This document shows positions 58,535 through 64,000 of a DNA stretch of 64,000 nucleotides, one piece after another. Numbering within the stretch: the stretch's first letter is position 1; the number at the start of each line of letters is the position of its first letter. A program made the translations under genes and the position numbers. Under the pieces are notes generated by a model that saw only the letters and a program-made list of their open reading frames with translations, had not been told where the DNA came from and made no database searches. Source of the stretch: Typhlomys cinereus (Eukaryota; Chordata; Mammalia; Rodentia; Platacanthomyidae); assembly GCA_023101885.1 (NCBI GenBank), contig JALPQD010000005.1, forward strand, positions 2,437,020 to 2,501,019. The letters are read 5' to 3'.

Positions 58535-58717
58535 CTTCCCCCACTTTAATATAAATGTTTCTGGCGATCTTGAGTTCGGTGAACGATGTAACTGCTCCAT
58601 ACTCCTTTCGGGCCCAATTTAGTAGATGTTCATTTCCTTGGGGAAGTTCCTTTCTTCGGTTTCTGCTGTCAAGGAGAAGTTTCCTGATGAAAACTGGACC
58701 ACAGAACCCGTAGACAC
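58535..58717 (-). CDS. TGFBR3: TGFBR3 exon: orphan domain, about human residues 129-189, with 1-base frameshift
   Basis: The exon starts after the acceptor CAG at 58718-58720 and ends before the donor GT at 58533-58534. From the first base the frame reads VSTGSVVQFSSGNFSLTAET, including the NFS glycosylation sequon, up to RNFP. It then runs off frame to a stop within seven codons. The continuation QGNEHLLNWARKEYG and on to IKVGE sits in the next frame. The exon is 183 bases, while the neighbouring phases (0 in, 1 out) need 184. The missing base falls in the run of four G (plus strand) at 58640-58643, where five would restore the frame. A sequencing or assembly error in a homopolymer, or a null allele, are the options. 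Confidence 0.95.
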
Positions 58718-60099
58718 CTGCAGCAAACACAATCGCCCAGTGAGTGTGGTGTGGTCATCTGGAGCCGTCGCATGATCAGAGAAAGCACTTCTCAGCCTTG
58801 GGCCTTGTATCCCATTTGCCTCTTCCCTCTGCTGTACAGGCAGGTTTTCCCCAGGCAGCTGTTCCTACAGCCAGGTTGAGAAATAACCCCAAATCTCCTT
58901 CTCCCAGATAACCCCATGCAGCACATCCCTCTGAACTTTGAAAGAACTTGGTAATAAGAAGATGAATTGTGCACTGGGGATAATCAGAACAAATGCTGCT
59001 ATTTTCCATGCAGTACATAAAAGGCCAGCCTTCCGAGTGCTGTTGACCTTCTATTTACAACGGAACAACATTTACAGGTTGAACTAACGGCAGAGTGAAA
59101 ACAGGGGAAACATCAGACCTGTTCTCAACACGGATGGACTTTTTTCTGGCTTTGTCATTCCATAAATGCCACCTACCTATATTTTATAATTTATTTTCCA
59201 TCAGGGTATCAGATGTGATCTGAGGATGATTTAACTTAGAGAAGAGGGGTATGTATAGGTGCTAGGCAAATACTATGCCATTTTATGTAAGAGATGCGAG
59301 CATCTCTGGCTTTTGATATGGAAAGGATCCTGGAACTGACATCCTAAGTGTCAAGTCAAATGACAAGAATGTGTTGCAAGTTGCATGGAACTCGTGTGAA
59401 TGTGCTCACAGGCTTACTGTACTGGCCTTCAACATCAGGGCAAGTGAGTACAAAAGCAACTAAGCCTGATTCCCAGATCCTCGCCAGGGTTAGTTAGCAC
59501 CTGCCTACAGAATAGTCAGCACAGGACACAGTGAGAATCCTTGGGTGTTTACGTTCTTCTAAGCACTGAAAGAAAGAGACTGCCTGAAGGCTGCCAATCT
59601 TCTTACGCATTTCTCAATTCCATGCTAGTAACATGAATATGTGTAACAGCTCTTTTGTAAAACTCCCAAAGTTCCACAGGGAATGGAGTTAAGAGGCTAT
59701 TAAACTGATCCTAAGACAACTTGCAAGAAGATCCATAAAATGCTGGATGTGCTTAGTTCACTACTGACCTGTCATAGCACGGTGTATAAATGATCAATAC
59801 ATTCAAAAAGGAAAATCTTCTTGCTGCTGTACCACAATCAAAGGTAGCTGCGGTAAATATGTGCGTGCCGCTGGCTAGGTTTTATAAACTGACTTTATCA
59901 TCCAACTGAAAACCCAAATTGGAGGTAATAAGGCCAGAAGTCAAGAAACCCTACATCTCCTACTTTAAATCTTGCATTAATTATTTACTCTTATCAAAAA
60001 GCAAGTAGTTTATGAGGAAGTTATGGACAACCAGACCAACAGACAAGATAAGGGCACTTTACAGCATTAAGCCACATGTACTTCTCTAGTTCCTGGGAT

Positions 60100-60216
60100 A
60101 AAACTAATATTTGTAATGCAGCAGCCCAGGCTGGCTTTCAACTTTTGCTCCTCCTGCTTCAGTCCCCCAAGGGTCAGAAATACAGGCTTTTGCCATCAGG
60201 CCTGCTTGCATATATT
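60100..60216 (-). mobile_element. B1 SINE, reversed and diverged
   Basis: AGCCCAGGCTGGCTTTCAAC, CTCCTGCTTCAGTCCCCCAA and AAATACAGGCTTTTGCCATC give the reversed B1 order (CAGGCTGGCCTCGAACT, then CCAAGTGCTGGGATTACAGG). Confidence 0.65.
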
Positions 60217-60934
60217 TGGTGGCAGATGATTCCTTTCCTGAACCGACTCCATTACATGGCTGTAGTCTTTTGTCTTGGCTGAAGCCAGAACTACCCGAAG
60301 AGTTTTTAACACCTCAGCCACTACATTATGGGGTGGGACTCAGTTGTAGACACTTTTCAAAGTTCTCTGGGTGATTCCAGTGTTGAGCCAGGTTTGGGAA
60401 TGGTTCCCTTACTGATGCCTGAGGGACCCACAGAGTAAAAGGAGCCGTCCAGAACACAGGCTCGGTGTGGGGCGCCTCACAGTTACCTCACCCCCAGTAG
60501 TTCCCCTGCAATGATTCTGTTCTAGAGGCATTTGGTAATACCTGTCAAGAAATGTTTTGGTTTCCCCAGCCAAGCGGAGGATGGTACTAGCTTCTGTTCA
60601 GGTCAAAGCTACTGCTAATCCTCCTACAAGGCATGGACAGCCCCACAATGACCAATTATCCCAAATGCCACCAGTGTGGAGCCTGAGAAACCTTACGGTA
60701 GACACCAGCAGATCATACCAGGCAGGTGGTGGGTGAGACGACCCAGCAATGACTGTTATCAGCACCCCTCTGATGGGGTCCTCCGAGTGAACCCCCAAAT
60801 AGCCCTTTTCATGACACAAATCCAGATGGTTGGTTCCTAAAGAATAAGGCAGCCTTTCTGGACTCTACTGGCTTAGAAAGGCCAGAAATAATTCTGAATA
60901 CACTAAGCCTCGTTAGAGATGAGGCTCACATTCA

Positions 60935-61200
60935 TCATGTGAGACTGACACACTGCGTTCAATCTCCAGAACCCACATAGAAAGCTGGATATGGTACTCA
61001 GTCCTCTAGTGAGATGGGAGGCAGAGACAGGAGGATTGGCCAGAGGCTCATGGGCCGACTAGCTAGAGGATGAAGATGCTGTGGCAGGAGCAAGACTCTG
61101 CCTCACCAGGTGGAAGGAGAGAACTGACTCCTAAAGGCTGTCCTCTGACCTCCACATGGGCACTCCCCCTCCCTCACACACCCTAACAAATAAAAATAAG
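60935..61200 (+). mobile_element. B4 (ID-B1) SINE
   Basis: GTTCAATCTCCAGAACCCAC, TAGTGAGATGGGAGGCAGAG, ACAGGAGGATTGGCCAGAGG and CTGTCCTCTGACCTCCACAT, with tail ACAAATAAAAATAAG. A full forward B4. Confidence 0.75.
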
Positions 61201-62631
61201 TTAGACATGAACTACGACACAACCGTGATCGGCACTGCTCAACATCAATGTTAAGTACTGTGAGGTGCTTCCGGATATGGTCATAATAACCACTTTTAAG
61301 CATCCTGACGGTAGCTAGAAGCAAAACCAGTGCAGAATCTTCGTCTGGATGTTTCCGATGCGCATACAGCTCACACGTCATCTTCTGGCCCCATGCCAGT
61401 CCGGACAACTCCTAGGGTGCAGTTGTGCATCCGCGTGGAATCTCAACCGTTGTTATCTGGCTCTCTGACTTTAGCTCTGCAGTGAAATCTCCTTGCCACT
61501 GAAAAACACTTTTACTCAAAAGGTATGTTTATGAAGCTTGCCACTAGAAGAACAAAAACCCACCACAGTGCAAGGACCACTGCCAGGGCGGTTCCGGGTG
61601 TGAAGACACGCTCCACAGATGCTAGGTCGTGTGCGTCCTCATTTGTGTTCTAGCCATAAAATATAACTGTGGGCTATAAAGACATCACGCGAAGAGTGCA
61701 TCTTCTCAGAGCGAACGAAGGGATGCGCCGCCACACTGGCATATTCCAGAGCTCAGAAAGTAGACAATGTGGTTAGGTAAAGAAGTCAGGAACCACGACG
61801 GAATGTAACCCAAGGTACTTAAAAAGCCTTATGATGTCAAGGCCGATGCCTCTATAAGGGCTCCCTGTGGCGGATCATCCCTCTCCACACACGTCAACCC
61901 TGCCCCAGTGGTCTTCTCTCCAGGCAGTCGTAAGGTTCACAAACTCAGGGCTGAGGAATTTGGAAACAGAACCGCCGCCACTCCTCAGGCGCATTCCAAT
62001 AAGAAAGCGAAGCGGCCAGGGCCAGCGAGGTGTCCTGACTGCCTGCCGATCAGTGGAAATTTCCTGCTTTGGCAAGCAGTTAGTCAGCACTCTGCTCCCA
62101 GCCACCAGCTCTCTGGGCTCTGCCAAGGCCTCTTCCAGCTCCAACAGAGCTGTGGAAAGTACTGGTCAGAGGTGACTGCCACACGGGCCTCAAGACCAAT
62201 GACAACTGTGGACTCAGTTGGGCAGAGGAAGAGAGCTCAGAGAAGCTGCTGGCCTCCCCAGGGTCAACAGTCAGCACTGGGGGGGGGGACCAGAGCCTGA
62301 GGCTTGCGACTTCCGGTCATAGCAGGCTTCTGTTGAACCCTTCTGACTTGTTCCTAAGCAGATCTCTGTTCTTCTGCCTACTCGTAAGATTCACCTTCCG
62401 TTTGCTGGTCTGTGTCTTACCTACCAGAATGGAGCTCATTCTTAAATGGGCTAAGCCTTCAGATACTGGAAGATGCTACTGGATCTTTATCTTATGTTCT
62501 TTCTTCAGCTTCTTCAAATCCTCTCCAGATACTGTCTTTATCCACTCAGCCTCCAAATGTCTACTAAGGCAAGATCCAGAGTCTGCAGGGAGCTCAGACC
62601 AAGCCAGTGGGATGGCTACTGGCACCAACTG

Positions 62632-62794
62632 GACTTGACCACGCAGTGCCCAGGTATTTGTTCAAATGTTATTGTGCGTGATTTTTTTTGAAGGAGTGTT
62701 TGGATGAGATTTACATATAAATCACTAGACAGAGTCCAACAAGACACATTCCATGCTCCTACAAGACCTCAGGGTCTTTACTCAAGTTCAAAGT
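62632..62794 (+). repeat. 163-bp segment, copy 1 of a direct repeat
   Basis: Starts GACTTGACCACGCAGTGCCC and ends CTTTACTCAAGTTCAAAGT. It resembles part of an old mammalian GTCAACTTGAC-type repeat (GGTATTTGTTCAAATGTTAT, GTTTGGATGAGATTTACAT). Copy 2 lies at 63193-63355 with no length difference and about six base changes. Confidence 0.9.
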
Positions 62795-63192
62795 GACCTG
62801 GCACAACTGCACTCGCTTTTATAAGGGCATCATGCTAGAACCTTCCAGAGCATGAAAGAGACATGCTGTATCTACGTCATTCCTAACTATCTAGTTGCCA
62901 CTCACTCTGCTTTCATCCTCATGGTGAAAATGCCTGACTTGAATTAAGAGGGGTGGAGAGATGGCTCAGAGTTAAGCCTCTGTCTCAAAAGCAGAAGGAC
63001 CTGGGATTGGATTCTAGATCCCAGGTAAAAACACTGGGCAGAAATAATAGTAGCTTGTACTTCTGGCCCTGGTGGGCGGAGTCTGGGAAATCCCAGAGCA
63101 AAGGAAGGAGGTAGAAGCAATCCAGGATGATTCCCAAAGTCACCCTTGGTCTTCCACAGGAACACACAGTTCCCTCTGATATGCAGATGACA

Positions 63193-63354
63193 GACTTGAC
63201 CATGCAGTGCCCAGGTATTTGTTCAAATGTTATTGTGCGTGATTTTTTTTGAAGGAGTATTTGGATGAGATTTACATCTAAATCACTAGACAGAGTCCAA
63301 CAAGGCACGTTCCATGCTCCTATAAGACCTCAGGGTCTTTACTCAAGTTCAAAG

Positions 63355-63355
<1 letters not shown>
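63193..63355 (+). repeat. 163-bp segment, copy 2 of a direct repeat
   Basis: Near-identical to 62632-62794 (changes such as ACG to ATG, GTGTTT to GTATTT, ACATAT to ACATCT). It sits between the SINE body and its CA tail. Its end AAAGT runs straight into the CA repeat. Confidence 0.9.

Positions 63356-63400
<45 letters not shown>
63356..63400 (+). repeat. CA microsatellite
   Basis: A perfect CA run of 45 bases, followed by AAGAAATAAGTAAAAATTTA. Taken as the tail of the split SINE. Confidence 0.9.
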
Positions 63401-63402
<2 letters not shown>

Positions 63403-63834
63403 GAAATAAGTAAAAATTTAAAAAGATAAGAGTAAAACAAAATAGAGGGAAAATAATTTTTCTATGAAGAGAAGTTGTAGTCAGTATTATAGGAGAAATA
63501 ATCACAAGAATATATTTGAGAAAAATCACCTTTTAAAATTTTCTCTATGTCACACAGTTCTCCACGGTTCACCTCCAACACCAGTGGTCGCAGGTGCTTT
63601 TCCCACGCATCCATCAATTTTACAGCTTACTGGACACCAGTTGGGCACCATTCATTCAATGTGATTGTGACACTATGTTGGATCTCACAGGTTAAGGGCT
63701 CAGTCCCACAAGAATGACCCACTTCAGATGGCAGAGGTCAGTCTAGCTTGTCCCTTTGTGCTCCTGGTTGACCAGGTGTAAGCCAGAAGTTCCCACCACC
63801 TATCCACCTACGCGCTATTTATTTGCTGTTGGCC

Positions 63835-64000
63835 TACCATGATAGTCATCTTGACCACACCTGGCATTAACTAAGATCAGCTGTCAGACCACCTGAAGAG
63901 ATTATCTGGATTCATACATTACCGTACAAGACCAGCCCTAGATCCCATTGGAACCTCCCAGTAGTGGACCGGATAAAAGGAGCCACACAACAGAAGACTG
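63835..64000 (+). repeat. Possible GTCATCTTGACC-type repeat, cut by window end
   Basis: ATGATAGTCATCTTGACCAC, then TTATCTGGATTCATAC and GGACCGGATAAAAGGAGCCA, resembles the family at 2975 and 4053 at its start. Weak. Confidence 0.35.

Larger units (their letters stand above)
4895..58717 (-). other. TGFBR3: TGFBR3 (betaglycan) gene, 3' part, 13 exons
   Basis: Betaglycan is a single-pass membrane proteoglycan that binds TGF-beta isoforms (especially TGF-beta2) and inhibin and presents ligand to the signalling receptors. Exons translated on the minus strand read continuously as TGFBR3. The coding parts total 2159 bases, or 2160 if one missing base at 58640-58643 is counted, which is 719 codons plus stop. 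The human protein has about 723 residues over the same span. All introns begin GT and end AG on the minus strand, and the phases chain correctly. The upstream exons (signal peptide, first about 128 residues), the 5' UTR and the promoter are outside the window. The poly(A) end is estimated. Apart from the one-base frameshift there is no sign of decay. Confidence 0.98.
62950..63430 (+). mobile_element. CA-tailed tRNA-derived SINE, copy 6, split by a duplicated segment
   Basis: The head and body (GGGGTGGAGAGATGGCTCAG, CTGGCCCTGGTGGGCGGAGT, CAATCCAGGATGATTCCCAA, CTTCCACAGGAACACACAGT) run to about 63192. Then comes the 163-bp copy, and only after it the CA run (63356-63400) and A-rich end expected of this family. 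Confidence 0.75.
58718..64000 (-). other. TGFBR3: TGFBR3 intron, partial (upstream exons not reached)
   Basis: The acceptor side of a long intron. The exon encoding the residues just before VSTGSVV is not found up to 64000. Holds B1 and B4 SINEs, a duplicated 163-bp segment and a CA-tailed SINE. The stretch 61200-62630 is GC- and CpG-richer than its surroundings, but I see no exon, CpG island of usual size or promoter in it. Confidence 0.85.

Noticed and set aside
61103..61408. Minus-strand frame of 101 codons with a plausible-looking sequence
   Set aside because: Its first part in genomic order is a B4 SINE; the rest matches nothing I know and does not encode the missing upstream TGFBR3 exon.
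61200..62630. Possible CpG-rich promoter or upstream TGFBR3 exon
   Set aside because: CpG density is only mildly raised, and no reading frame matches the residues that precede the first exon seen in the window.
1..64000. CRISPR arrays, phage, plasmid or bacterial defence-like systems
   Set aside because: The sequence is a mammalian locus. The only regularly spaced repeats are microsatellites, and all gene-like signal is TGFBR3 or repeats.

Overview
The window is rodent nuclear DNA. It is intron-rich, carries rodent-type interspersed repeats (B1, ID, B4/ID-B1-like SINEs and mouse-like L1 3' ends) and many CA/GT microsatellites, and contains no bacterial-style gene packing. A further tRNA-derived SINE family, about 250-280 bp with a CA-rich tail, is neither mouse B1 nor B2. 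It has six copies here. Together with B4-like elements it suggests a mouse-related rodent outside the familiar murids, perhaps a jumping-mouse or jerboa relative. That species inference is weak.

The only real protein-coding gene is TGFBR3 (betaglycan, TGF-beta receptor type III), on the minus strand. Thirteen exons are present, from 58717 down to the poly(A) region near 4895. They cover residues equivalent to about human 129 through the stop codon: most of the orphan domain, the linker, the whole zona pellucida (ZP) domain with both glycosaminoglycan attachment serines, the stalk, the membrane span and the cytoplasmic tail with its C-terminal PDZ ligand. All 24 splice sites between these exons fit GT-AG, and the phases chain correctly. 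The signal-peptide exons and the promoter lie beyond 64000. The first exon in the window (58535-58717) is one base short of the expected 184, at a run of four G at 58640-58643. As written this shifts the frame. A consensus error or a polymorphism is more likely than a dead gene, because every other exon is intact.

Layout. 1-4890 is intergenic: old repeats and an olfactory-receptor pseudogene split by a hAT-like repeat flanked by an 8-bp target duplication. 4895-8236 is the last exon with a 3.2-kb 3' UTR. 8237-58534 holds the other exons and introns filled with SINEs, L1 ends, microsatellites, a 0.6-kb GT-rich block and a 0.4-kb polypurine block. 58718-64000 is intron with repeats, including a 163-bp duplicated segment lodged in a SINE.

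No new biological system is visible. The points most worth a second look are the frameshift, two repeats that almost touch splice donors, frame-neutral exons that carry whole functions (glycosaminoglycan sites, stalk, membrane span), and the recently active SINE family.
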